Source of the DNA: an uncultured Deferribacteraceae bacterium
Lineage (GTDB): Bacteria; Chrysiogenota; Deferribacteres; Deferribacterales; Mucispirillaceae
Assembly: GCA_947041165.1 (NCBI GenBank)
Contig: CAMRCY010000001.1
Location: 1 to 64,000 of the forward strand
Length of the DNA: 64,000 bases
Reading direction: 5' to 3'
The notes under the pieces were generated by a model, which was given only the letters and a program-made list of their open reading frames with translations, was not told the DNA's origin and searched no databases. The first letter of the stretch is position 1; each line of letters begins with the position of its first letter. Made by a program: the position numbers and the translations under genes. Shown here in pieces: positions 17,237 through 26,141 of this stretch.

Positions 17237-17695
17237 ATGATAAAAGTAGAAAGTATAAATTTAAATTTTGATATAACTGTTAAGCATAAAGAAGAGGTAT
17301 ATATATCTGATAGCAGAGTAGTTGTAGGTTGGATGCATGATAATAAAATGTGTTATCATCTATACGATTTTACTAAGGCGCAAGAGCGTTTAAACACAAT
17401 TAAGTTAGATAAAGAACGCCTTGCAATCAACAATATTATAGATACAGATTGCACCGATTGTGAGGTTGGTGATGGAGATATAATATCTAATATAAGAGTT
17501 GATGAAGATAGAAATATCAATATCACCTTAGGCGTATTGACAGATAATTTAGATGAAGAGTTTATCGTAAATCCTATTCCAAATGATATGAATTTTAGTG
17601 AAATAATTGAAGTTGAATATCAAGTTTTTAAGATAAATATTAAAGAAGAGAAAGCATTTGCTAAAATGTTAAATTTAGTTAAAACAAAAAAATAG
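17237..17695 (+). CDS. Unknown protein, possible fibre-3 chaperone
   Basis: 152 residues, no signal or TM segment. It takes the place, just behind fibre 3, of the chaperone found behind fibres 1 and 2. Its sequence is unrelated to them except for similar size, acidic character and a central helix (FTKAQERLNTIKLDKERLAINNIID). A different tip may need a different chaperone. The C terminus is lysine-rich. The ATG has an AAGGAG Shine-Dalgarno sequence. The family was not recognised. Confidence 0.45.
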   Translation: MIKVESINLNFDITVKHKEEVYISDSRVVVGWMHDNKMCYHLYDFTKAQERLNTIKLDKERLAINNIIDTDCTDCEVGDGDIISNIRVDEDRNINITLGVLTDNLDEEFIVNPIPNDMNFSEIIEVEYQVFKINIKEEKAFAKMLNLVKTKK

Positions 17696-17858
17696 TTTTC
17701 AAATGTTTATTATTTTGTGCATAGAGTAGTCAAAGAATTAAAAAGATATACCTCTATTATATAGATATTTACTTTCTGTTTAATGGTTATAAGGTTACAT
17801 GATACACAATTTTAAATATGATTCTAAAATATCAACATATATGTTTCTGGTTTGATAC

Positions 17859-17876
17859 CTTGAAACGAGTTTCAAG
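17859..17876 (+). promoter_or_regulatory. Palindrome upstream of fibre 4
   Basis: CTTGAAAC and GTTTCAAG are a perfect 8-bp inverted repeat with a GA centre, 43 bases before the fibre 4 start. The place is analogous to the palindromes before fibres 2 and 3, but the sequence differs. Possible operator or short hairpin; no T-tract follows. Confidence 0.35.
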
Positions 17877-17919
17877 TATAGTAACAATTAAATAAGTAAA
17901 ACCATAAGGGGTAATGTTT

Positions 17920-19191
17920 ATGAATATAAAATTAACAAAAAAAGCAGAAGAAGAGCAGTTAAAGTTAATAGCTAAAGAAATCAAATCAATTGAATTTTCT
18001 TCAATGTCTATCAATAATGGAATAAAAGTATCTGAAAAGTTAGGTGATGTTGTAGTAGAGAGTGAACGACAAGAACTTAAGGTTGCTATGAATCCATCAA
18101 CAGTTGAAATGACAGGCGATCTTTCTCAACTTGTACTATCAGCGACATTTCAAAATAGCGATGTTATCACTTCATTTTCAGTTAGAGAAGTTAATATTTA
18201 TGCTATAGGGAATGATGATAAAAAAGAGTATCTATACGCATATTATACGGTAGGTCAAGATGATCTAGCTATAGCTATAGTACAAGACAAATCAAAACCT
18301 CAATATATTCCAATATCAGTCAATATAAGTTTATCTAATATTGATGAAGTTAATATATCGGTTACCGATGACATATTAATTGTTAATCATGAAGAGTTTA
18401 CAATATATAAAAAAGCAATTCGAGATGAATTAGATGGCATGGCATTTACGCCTACATTGGACACACCTAAAACATCATTATTTAATATAGCAAGTTATAG
18501 TAACAAAATGCAAACACTTGAAAGAGGTTGGTACTATCTTGAGATGAGAGGTGGTGGTTGTAATGGTAATGGAGTTTCAAGAGGTGGTGCTAGAGGCTAT
18601 TCGATGTTTTATTTAAATTCTCCTAGCGTAGGATATTTTGGTTCAGGCGCATCAGGACAACATAATCGTTTATCAGGCGCTAATAGTTATAGTGGTGGTG
18701 GTGGATCAAGTTCTGCATTGGTTGCAGGCGTTCCATATAACTGTGGAGGAGCAGGAACTTTTGCTATTGATATTAATGCGCATCACGGTGGAGGCGGAGG
18801 TTCATGGGGTGCAGGTGGAAATGTTAAAGGCACAAGTGGTCCTGGATATGGTGGAAACGGTGGTTACTTTGGTATATCAGGCAGTATTAATATGGGTGGA
18901 AGTCCTTCAACTATTTATTCAGATATTTATAGTATAGGTGGCAATGGAGCTTATGGAGCAGGTGGAGCAGGTGGAGGTTCAGTTGGTATGGTGTGGAGTG
19001 ATAGCAATACAGATAGATTTACTTTAGGAGGCATCTCAGCAGTGAACACATCTAAATATGCTACAGGTGGCAGAGGTGGCGGTTATACTGTTGATGGAAA
19101 ATTAACTAATCCGACATGTTCTTCTAATATGGTTGCTTTACCTGAGGAAACTGGCGAAGGCTATATAAAACTTTATAAGTATAATGTATAA
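17920..19191 (+). CDS. Tail fibre 4 with glycine-rich tip
   Basis: 423 residues from ATG 17920. That start gives the same MN-x-KLTKKA N terminus as the other fibres and sits 8 bases from the AAGGGG site; the ATG at 17914 is too close to it. The base domain is a diverged relative of fibres 1-3. The shaft is shortened, with no GGTG motif. The tip is glycine-rich (GGGGSSSALVAGVPYNCGGAG, GGGGGSWGAGGNVKG) and ends GEGYIKLYKYNV, like fibre 3. No chaperone gene follows. Confidence 0.82.
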   Translation: MNIKLTKKAEEEQLKLIAKEIKSIEFSSMSINNGIKVSEKLGDVVVESERQELKVAMNPSTVEMTGDLSQLVLSATFQNSDVITSFSVREVNIYAIGNDDKKEYLYAYYTVGQDDLAIAIVQDKSKPQYIPISVNISLSNIDEVNISVTDDILIVNHEEFTIYKKAIRDELDGMAFTPTLDTPKTSLFNIASYSNKMQTLERGWYYLEMRGGGCNGNGVSRGGARGYSMFYLNSPSVGYFGSGASGQHNRLSGANSYSGGGGSSSALVAGVPYNCGGAGTFAIDINAHHGGGGGSWGAGGNVKGTSGPGYGGNGGYFGISGSINMGGSPSTIYSDIYSIGGNGAYGAGGAGGGSVGMVWSDSNTDRFTLGGISAVNTSKYATGGRGGGYTVDGKLTNPTCSSNMVALPEETGEGYIKLYKYNV

Positions 19192-19660
19192 GAGGGTTAC
19201 AATGTTTTCGATGAATCACATATTATTGATGTTGTAAAAAATACAATCACGAAAAGTTTTAGTTCAAAATCAAGAAGCAGATAAAAAACAGTAGTCAGTT
19301 GATTACAGTATATTAAGGTATTATAATATAGTTAGACTTAAAACCTCTAACTATATTTTCAATTTATTTACAGTGGCTATGATAATCAATAATCATAAAT
19401 CTTTCATTAAATCTATTTATCTCTCAATCTAACAAAATTTAATATACAATAATTTAATCGTTAAAATGGTTTTAATAATATCAGATAGATTTATAAAAAA
19501 GTTATCACACGATTGTTATAAAATTATCTCACTCCTCTATAGTGTATAAAAATTTAGTACAATAATGTTTAATATTGATTTTCATTGACTAAGCAGAAAC
19601 TATTAATTAAAATTTATTAAAGTGCAGTTCAGATCATAGGTTAGAGAGTAGGGGTTAGTG
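19192..19660. other. Gap with possible truncated gene end
   Basis: 469 bases. An in-frame stretch at about 19200-19284 (containing FDESHIIDVVKNTITKSF) lacks a proper start and may be the end of a lost chaperone gene for fibre 4. The rest is AT-rich without a gene. It separates the tail locus from the conjugation-type genes. Confidence 0.3.
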
Positions 19661-20203
19661 ATGACAAGTAGAAACAGAAGAGTTTTAAAACGTACAGCTA
19701 TATTATTTGTGATAATATTTTTTATATTTACAGTGTTATCATATTTTAGAAACAATTTTGAATATAATGTCACAAACAGCCTGCCTCAAGGCTTATATAA
19801 AGTAGTAGATAAAGAGATCGAGCGTAACGATTTAGTAGTGTTTTGTCTTAAAGATAATAAGTATATAAAATTTGCAGAAGAGCAGGGTTACTTTCAAGGT
19901 TTATCAAAAAAGTGTGGCACAACTCCTCAATTTATAAAAAAAGCAATGGGTTTACCGAGAGATAATATTACGATTAATAAGAGTGGTGTTTTTATTAATA
20001 ATATAAGGGTACGAAATAGTGAGGCATCAGAAGTTATTTTAAAGGACAAACTTTTTGATAGTTATGAGAAAGAGTTTCAGTTAGCATCAGACGAATATTT
20101 TTTAATGAGCGATCACAATCCGATGTCATACGATTCACGTTATTTTGGAACGGTTAAAAAATCAGAGATAAAAAAAGTTGTAGAACCATACATACTACGT
20201 TAA
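19661..20203 (+). CDS. traF: TraF-type pilin maturation peptidase (S26 family)
   Basis: 180 residues from the ATG at 19661; a GTG at 19658 is directly adjacent. One N-terminal TM helix is present (about residues 12-28). The catalytic Ser lies in NVTNSLPQGLY (S41 counting from the GTG) and the Lys in FIKKAMGLPRD (K94), the signature of S26C peptidases. In RP4, TraF trims the TrbC pilin and joins its ends into a ring. A TrbC homologue is present at 32424-32807, so the same role is likely. It is transcribed away from the trb operon. Confidence 0.85.
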   Translation: MTSRNRRVLKRTAILFVIIFFIFTVLSYFRNNFEYNVTNSLPQGLYKVVDKEIERNDLVVFCLKDNKYIKFAEEQGYFQGLSKKCGTTPQFIKKAMGLPRDNITINKSGVFINNIRVRNSEASEVILKDKLFDSYEKEFQLASDEYFLMSDHNPMSYDSRYFGTVKKSEIKKVVEPYILR

Positions 20204-20229
20204 TTATACATTTTTCGATTTATATCTAA

Positions 20230-20654
20230 TTACACATAACGTGTATATTATAAAATACACATAACGTTGATTATGTATTGCTTAATGCTTTTATTTAGCT
20301 CTACTCTGTATATATGCTATAAATACACACTATGTTGATTTGGTGTTATTTAGAGTTTTTTCCAACTCTGCTTTACATGTATGTTATAAAAATATGTTAT
20401 TTTAATTGCCTATTGTTAGAATTAGTACTGCTTTATTTTACATATATCATATTAATACACACTTTGTTGATTTGGTGTTATCTAAAAAGACAAGTCAGTT
20501 TAACTTTATAACATGTACTGTTGATACACGTTATGTTGATTACATATTGATTGTATGTTGCTTAGAATTTACATTCAATTCTTCGATATTCCTGTTATCA
20601 GGTTCGTTGTTGGAAACATTCAATTCTTCTATATTTCTGTTATCAGGTTCGTTG
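20230..20654. repeat. Degenerate repeats and a 45-bp tandem pair
   Basis: Four diverged copies of a unit around AATACACAYTATGTTGATT occur near 20256, 20323, 20453 and 20523, mixed with stretches resembling TGCTTTAnATGTAT. At the end a 39-base block (starting ACATTCAATTCTTC and ending GGTTCGTTG) is duplicated at 20571-20609 and 20616-20654, period 45. An 88-codon ORF here is built from these repeats and has no ribosome site, so I do not call it a gene. Function unknown. Confidence 0.6.
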
Positions 20655-20874
20655 AAGGTTATTTATTTATAGTATTTAATCTGCTTCGTTTGAGAAACAA
20701 TTTATTTAAGTCGTTAGAGAATTTATATTAACATTGTGAATATTTTTAAAGAGTTGATTTTTTTAATGTTTTGTCATATACTTATGAGTAGACCTAGTTC
20801 TTGAAACTAGATTTATTTCGTTAGCAACACAATTGATAGAAAGCAGTAAAAATATGTAGAATGGAGAGTATGGA

Positions 20875-21318
20875 ATGAAGAAATTATTAGTTTTAGCGTT
20901 AGGAATGTTTGTTGCTGTAGCGTGCAGTGATGATAGCAGTGGTGCAGGTGAAATTAAACAGAATCTAGAAACAAAATTAGTAAGAGTGGAATCAACAATT
21001 CAAGACTTAGGTGTGGTAGAGAATGGTGCAGTGCTTCCGCTTACATTCAAAATGGTAAATAAAACAGCTGCAGAGGTTGTATTAACACCTACAGGTGGAA
21101 ACGGTCTAGCTGAGGATTTCTATGGAGACTGTGTAGAGGAGTATGAACCATCTACTCTGACTATAGCGGGAAATCAAACTTGTGATGCAGGTGTGAATTT
21201 TACTGTTTTGAGAGATAACGCTGAAGGTATGTCACCAGTTACATTAATATATAAAGATGCTAATCAAGAGGTAATTACGATAGTGTTAGCACGTTTCACT
21301 ATTAAGCCTGTTAAATAA
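20875..21318 (+). CDS. Small lipoprotein, unknown function
   Basis: 147 residues. A typical lipoprotein signal peptide with lipobox VAVAC (C17) is followed by a Ser/Asp-rich linker and a beta-rich domain with two Cys residues (DFYGDC, NQTC) that could form a disulfide. The beta part resembles an Ig-like or DUF of cell-surface lipoproteins, but no family was recognised. A CTAGTT/AACTAG inverted repeat (20794-20810) lies upstream. A strong bidirectional terminator follows. Possibly an envelope partner of the neighbouring secretion system, on position only. Confidence 0.75.
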   Translation: MKKLLVLALGMFVAVACSDDSSGAGEIKQNLETKLVRVESTIQDLGVVENGAVLPLTFKMVNKTAAEVVLTPTGGNGLAEDFYGDCVEEYEPSTLTIAGNQTCDAGVNFTVLRDNAEGMSPVTLIYKDANQEVITIVLARFTIKPVK

Positions 21319-21344
21319 AAAATTAATATTTAAATGATAATAAT

Positions 21345-21375
21345 AAAAAAGGCACTTTTTCAAGTGCCTTTTTTT
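21345..21375. terminator. Bidirectional rho-independent terminator
   Basis: GGCACTT/AAGTGCC stem with a 4-base loop, flanked by an A-run on one side and a T-run on the other, so it can end both the lipoprotein gene (plus) and the trb operon tail (minus). Confidence 0.9.
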
Positions 21376-21395
21376 ATTGCTTTAATCGTTATTAC

Positions 21396-23684
21396 TTACG
21401 GACAATCATGTACCTTGCCTCCTGCAAAATAGACATTATGTTTTTTTGATATAGGAGGAAATCCATTAATTTTATACGTTATGATGACATCTGTATTTAC
21501 CCCATTTTTCCATGGGTTTCTCTTATCACCCTGATTTTTAAGTTGTATCCAATACTTATTCGCAGCTGGCGAGTGGTAACCATGTGATGCGCTATAATAA
21601 GCAGTCTTTGCAATATCAACAGAAATAATGACATTGTCTCTATTAATCCTTACATCTTCACCATGAACCTCCCATAAATTATCTATATATGAGTGAATGC
21701 TCCTATCCCCACCCCAAGTTGCAGAACATTTTACTACCCATGATCTCGAGTATAGTCCAGGCACTGTTAATGCTGCTAGCCCTTGATAAATAGTAGATTT
21801 TCCATCCTCGAAAACTAGATCTGAAACAACAAGTTCAAGATGATATAAATCAAGTTTATCAAATGTTACTTCAAAGCTTTTATCAGGAGATTCCTTAATC
21901 ACTGTTTTGTTATCACTGTCTTTAACTATCCATTTAAATTGAGGGTTTTTTAATAGTGGTGAAGATTCTGCACTACACTCATAAGTGATATTATTGATAT
22001 CATATCCCTCTTTCCCCATACAGATAATCTTAACCAGTATATTCTCATCTACGTTGACATGGCGAGTGACTTTTTTCTCAATAGAAGTGCCTACAATTCT
22101 CGCTGTCATCGTTACTTGGTAACTACCAGTATATTTAAAAGTATGATTTACCTTTTGTCCTTTTGCAGTATTCCCAAATCCGTAATCCCATTCATACTCA
22201 ACTTCATGTTTAAAAGTTGTATTATCGGCTGGGGTAATCGTAGATGTAGCTTCAAAATACACATCAAGCGGATTAACTTCACGTATAGTATCGTAGTCAT
22301 AAGCAGCCGTGAAGCTTGGGCTAGGCTTTATTACCTCATGGCTAATAGGGTTTGTTAATAAGATATCATCAACTCTTATGTTCAATGTGATATTTTCAGT
22401 ACCGTACTCATTAAACTTAATTAACGCAGTTCTTCCTGTTGCCACTTGTGTATCTTTATAACTCCAAAGAAACTCAATTGTGCCAGGCCCAGTAAGTTTG
22501 CCTTTTGCTTCAACCTTAAACTCTAACGGATGGTTTGTTGGTGTGATTATGAAATCAAACTTATCGATAGATGGCGGAGCAATATATATAGTTCGGTTAT
22601 CGTATGAATCAAGCTTATTTTTTGGTATATCAGCTTTTAACGAAACAGTATGAGGGCCATATTCTGCAAATGCATATGTGAATGCTTCTCTATCTTTAAC
22701 ATAGCCTGTTCCATCAATATTCCATTCATATATTGTGCCTTCAATGTCTGGACTAGAGATAGTCGAAAAAGCTATTTCTAGTAGATTTGCAGGATTGCTT
22801 TCTGTTACAAAACTAACATCTACATCAATATCACCTATCTGCACATTCTTATTAAATGACACCCCTTCATCTTCTGGATTCATTTTTGCAGTTAGGGTAA
22901 CATTATATAAACCTGAAGCGTTATCCTCATAATGATGCCTTGGTGTGTCCTTATCTGAATCGTATGAGTTCCCGGTACCATCTCCATAATCAAATACATA
23001 AATCGCATTCTCTATCTTTGGAATAGTAGTTATTTTAAACTGTATTACATTGGGAGTAAGATATGGACCATATGTAAAACTTACAGACTCAATAATTGGG
23101 TTTAGATCTATAATCTTTGTGATAGTTGAAGTCACACCAGTGTCGATAACTGTTGCAGTTAAAACCACCGTAACTTTACTACGTGATGGATAAGTTCTTA
23201 TTACTTTACGACCATTATCAAATTGATCACTATGACCTTCAAAATTCCAACTAAAGTCTAATAATCCGCCATCAGCCTCGCCTGTTGCTATAAATTCAAC
23301 TCTAGGTGATGACATATTATCTTGTTCAAATGTGAAATCAATATTCCTGAAATTTACAGTTACTTTTATGTTCTTTACAGTTTCAGATGCACGCATAAAC
23401 TCTTTACTTGATTTAAGAGATAACTTAACTTTATAATCTCCCTGATCTTTATAGGTGTGGGCGACTTGATCTTCTTTTAAAATCGTACCATCTCCCATAT
23501 CCCACTCTAGTGTGAGATCTCCATACTCTTCAGACTCAGGAACTACTGTTGAAAAATGAATCTTTAATGGATTGCTTTTGTCAACTTTATGTTCAAAATC
23601 TAGTGCTGGTAATCCACTTTCACTGCATGCGTTTAATGTTAAAAACATCAAACTGATAAATAATAATATACTCTTCTTCTTCAT
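21396..23684 (-). CDS. Multi-PKD-domain lipoprotein
   Basis: 762 residues from ATG 23684, preferred over an upstream start because it has a GGAGG Shine-Dalgarno sequence and a lipoprotein signal peptide with lipobox LNAC follows at once. It carries about seven PKD/Ig-like repeats (for example WDMGDGTILKEDQVAHTYKDQGDY, FDYGDGTGNSYDSD, EYEWDYGFGNTAKGQKVNHTF), then a C-terminal region with several Cys and aromatic residues. PKD repeats form extended surface stalks. It is the last gene of the trb operon, 13 bases behind the transglycosylase. An adhesin or mating-surface role is likely but unproven. Confidence 0.82.
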   Translation of the reverse strand: MKKKSILLFISLMFLTLNACSESGLPALDFEHKVDKSNPLKIHFSTVVPESEEYGDLTLEWDMGDGTILKEDQVAHTYKDQGDYKVKLSLKSSKEFMRASETVKNIKVTVNFRNIDFTFEQDNMSSPRVEFIATGEADGGLLDFSWNFEGHSDQFDNGRKVIRTYPSRSKVTVVLTATVIDTGVTSTITKIIDLNPIIESVSFTYGPYLTPNVIQFKITTIPKIENAIYVFDYGDGTGNSYDSDKDTPRHHYEDNASGLYNVTLTAKMNPEDEGVSFNKNVQIGDIDVDVSFVTESNPANLLEIAFSTISSPDIEGTIYEWNIDGTGYVKDREAFTYAFAEYGPHTVSLKADIPKNKLDSYDNRTIYIAPPSIDKFDFIITPTNHPLEFKVEAKGKLTGPGTIEFLWSYKDTQVATGRTALIKFNEYGTENITLNIRVDDILLTNPISHEVIKPSPSFTAAYDYDTIREVNPLDVYFEATSTITPADNTTFKHEVEYEWDYGFGNTAKGQKVNHTFKYTGSYQVTMTARIVGTSIEKKVTRHVNVDENILVKIICMGKEGYDINNITYECSAESSPLLKNPQFKWIVKDSDNKTVIKESPDKSFEVTFDKLDLYHLELVVSDLVFEDGKSTIYQGLAALTVPGLYSRSWVVKCSATWGGDRSIHSYIDNLWEVHGEDVRINRDNVIISVDIAKTAYYSASHGYHSPAANKYWIQLKNQGDKRNPWKNGVNTDVIITYKINGFPPISKKHNVYFAGGKVHDCP

Positions 23685-23697
23685 ACTAACGCCTCCG

Positions 23698-24201
23698 TTA
23701 TTTTTTAAAATCCCAAAAGTACGTGACATAATCACGACTTTCAAATAGTTTTCGCCATTTTGACGAATGCTCGATTAACAATGTTTGATAATATCTATTC
23801 AAATCTTTTGTCCTGCTGTGGTAGTTCGCAATACGCTCTAAAAAACTTCCACGATCATTTTTTAAATGATTAGATACCTTAAATGCTGCTATCTCAAACG
23901 AATAGCATGTTGATGCTAATAGATCTACAGGTCGAACTATCATATTGTGTTTCTCTGCCAACTCTTGAATGTAAACAGAGTTGATTTGCATCACACCATA
24001 ATCAAGACTTCCGTTACTGTTCTTGTACACAACGCCTTCACTACCATTTTCTATAGTAGATATCGCTAACAAAATATCAGCAGGTATATCGAATTTTATT
24101 GCACTCTTTACACCGCACTCTATCCTCTTCTCTAAATTCATTTCACCTCCTATTGCTGTTTTTGTTATAAATAATATTAGTGTTAAAAAGAGATATTTCA
24201 T
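23698..24201 (-). CDS. trbN: VirB1/TrbN-like lytic transglycosylase
   Basis: 167 residues with a signal peptide (about 1-18). An SLT-type catalytic Glu lies in ISTIENGSEG and the domain continues with LDYGVMQINSVYIQEL and IANYHSRT, as in VirB1 and TrbN enzymes. It would open the peptidoglycan so the secretion channel can pass. The start overlaps the TrbL stop by 4 bases. The trbN symbol follows the operon context; the sequence by itself only shows the transglycosylase fold. Confidence 0.8.
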   Translation of the reverse strand: MKYLFLTLILFITKTAIGGEMNLEKRIECGVKSAIKFDIPADILLAISTIENGSEGVVYKNSNGSLDYGVMQINSVYIQELAEKHNMIVRPVDLLASTCYSFEIAAFKVSNHLKNDRGSFLERIANYHSRTKDLNRYYQTLLIEHSSKWRKLFESRDYVTYFWDFKK

Positions 24202-25361
24202 TTTTCCTTATCCACCTTTCTATTATTTTTTTCTGACATATTTTTTGAATCATTAAATGGACTTTTGTTCGACTTATTGCTAAACAATTTTTTGCTAAGG
24301 TTCGCAGCTCCTCGTCCACTTTGATAAGCTGCACTTGATTCAGTATTCAAAAAATTGCCTCCATTATTTATCCCTCTATTTGATGCTAACTGATCTGTTA
24401 ATCCTGCCTTAAATAATCTGCCCGTTGTCATAGACTGGCTCATAACTGAACTGCCCATTTTCATTGCAGACATCTCTCCAGCCATTCCTGATAATCTGTT
24501 CACACTTCCCATTCCTCCCCACGCACTTAATATCATATTCGATATGACGTTTGGAAGTTTGGTCATCAACATCAATAATAATAACGAGATTGTAAATATA
24601 TAAATCATCGTAGAACTGTTTGTTGGATCTACCATTTGTGCAACATTAGAGATCAATTCGGTAGCCACTCCTGTCATAAAAATAATTGTTAAAAGTCGCA
24701 TGCCACCACTTAATATCGCTTTGATATATGATACTGCTATTTCTCGTGTCCACTCTGAACCACCAAATGCAAGTAGAAAATAACCTAGATAAACTAAAAT
24801 CCAAATAGACAAAATCTCAATAATATAACTTGCTACAATTAGCAGTAAAACAAAATATGTTGCAAAACCCAAAACGATATTGACAATGGCAGTTGGTAGC
24901 GACCATTCATTGATATCCATGAGTGATTTCTCAACTATATCCCAACCGATACTCAATATACTCTCTATCCCTACTGAACCAGATGATACACTTGAACCCT
25001 CATATGCGATCCTTAAAAAACTGTTAACTAACGCTTGACCTAGTGCTACTCCATTTTGTAAAAAATAAAAAAATATCCCAGTGATAAATAAATATTTTAC
25101 TAAAAATGAAATGGTTTTTTGTAAATCCGCACCTTCAATTAATAGTAAAATCATGCGTACAAGAATATTGAATGATCCTAGAAATAGAAACAAAAATAAT
25201 GCGTGTCTTTCTATAATCGTAATCCATACTCTTAACTGTTTTATAAACTCTTTTTGCAAATCAACTAAGATATCTCCACTGTCGTTAATCACTTGTTGTT
25301 GTGCAAATGCAATCGTTGTAATAGATAAAATCAACAAAATTATAAATAACTTTTTATACAT
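24198..25361 (-). CDS. trbL: TrbL/VirB6-like inner-membrane channel protein
   Basis: 387 residues with a signal peptide, five or six TM helices between residues 50 and 280, and a long hydrophilic Ser/Asn/Gly-rich C terminus, as in TrbL. VirB6-type proteins form part of the inner-membrane DNA/protein channel. Between trbJ and this gene RP4 carries trbK (entry exclusion); only one base separates them here, so trbK is absent. Confidence 0.85.
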   Translation of the reverse strand: MYKKLFIILLILSITTIAFAQQQVINDSGDILVDLQKEFIKQLRVWITIIERHALFLFLFLGSFNILVRMILLLIEGADLQKTISFLVKYLFITGIFFYFLQNGVALGQALVNSFLRIAYEGSSVSSGSVGIESILSIGWDIVEKSLMDINEWSLPTAIVNIVLGFATYFVLLLIVASYIIEILSIWILVYLGYFLLAFGGSEWTREIAVSYIKAILSGGMRLLTIIFMTGVATELISNVAQMVDPTNSSTMIYIFTISLLLLMLMTKLPNVISNMILSAWGGMGSVNRLSGMAGEMSAMKMGSSVMSQSMTTGRLFKAGLTDQLASNRGINNGGNFLNTESSAAYQSGRGAANLSKKLFSNKSNKSPFNDSKNMSEKNNRKVDKEK

Positions 25362-25362
25362 A

Positions 25363-26130
25363 TTATTTTAAATTTAAGAATTCATAATTAGTCGGCAAAG
25401 ATTGCACATCTGTTTCTAAAGTCTTTAATGTAGCTCTATTTGATAAAGCATCTTTAATTGCTTTCGAGGCATATAACTCATCCACAACTACCCTTATCTG
25501 ATTTTGTAATATTTGCATGTTGGCATTTAAATCCATTAATATTTTAGTCTGAATATATAACCACTGATTACTGTATTGAGCTGATTTCATTTGACCATCT
25601 GCACTTTTAGTCATTAATTTTAACTCTTCAATATCTTCTAAATCTTTTGTTGTAGTTACTAAATAATTATTAATTCCTTTTGCGATATCAATCGAACTTT
25701 TACGCATAGCTTCTAAACGCTCTTTTTTATATTTCGCTAATTCCTCCATCTGTTTAGGTGAGCAACCACCAAATTTAAAACATTTAGAGTCTTTATAGAA
25801 ATCTACATCGTGGTAATTATTTAAATAATCTTCTAATCCCTGATCACTAAATATATCAAACTTGTTTTTCAAAACTTCTAAATTAGATTCAAAGCTATTA
25901 GCTTTATTCCATACCCAGAAATCTGGTTGCGTCGTGTTTAGCAGAGAGTCATTGATTAATTCTCCTAATAGCTTTTCTTGTTGCTTAAGTTGATCTTTTC
26001 CTACATTTTCAATTTCTTTATTTACTCTGTAGTTTTGTGCATCAAATACATTGTCTGAATAACCGTTTTTTGTACCACATAGAACGAGGACGAAAACAGA
26101 TGCTTGAAGTAAGTAATTTGTGATTTTCAT
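25363..26130 (-). CDS. trbJ: TrbJ/VirB5-like minor pilin-associated protein
   Basis: 255 residues with an N-terminal signal peptide (to about residue 24, cleavage near GYS-DN). It is helical, with a CFKFGGCSP segment containing two cysteines and a long coiled-coil middle (KKERLEAMRKSSIDIAKGI). TrbJ proteins sit at the pilus tip and are needed for pilus formation. Operon position between trbI and trbL supports the call. Confidence 0.83.
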   Translation of the reverse strand: MKITNYLLQASVFVLVLCGTKNGYSDNVFDAQNYRVNKEIENVGKDQLKQQEKLLGELINDSLLNTTQPDFWVWNKANSFESNLEVLKNKFDIFSDQGLEDYLNNYHDVDFYKDSKCFKFGGCSPKQMEELAKYKKERLEAMRKSSIDIAKGINNYLVTTTKDLEDIEELKLMTKSADGQMKSAQYSNQWLYIQTKILMDLNANMQILQNQIRVVVDELYASKAIKDALSNRATLKTLETDVQSLPTNYEFLNLK

Positions 26131-26141
26131 AGTAGCTCCTT

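Noticed and set aside
16724-18937. ORFs overlapping the glycine-rich tips of fibres 3 and 4 in other frames (His/Tyr-rich and Val/Leu-rich products)
   Set aside because: Shadows of GGT/GGA-rich codons; biased composition and full overlap with a supported gene.
20406-20672. 88-codon ORF with a duplicated FNSSIFLLSGSL segment
   Set aside because: The ORF is made from the tandem DNA repeats, has no ribosome site and no normal protein composition. Treated as non-coding repeat.
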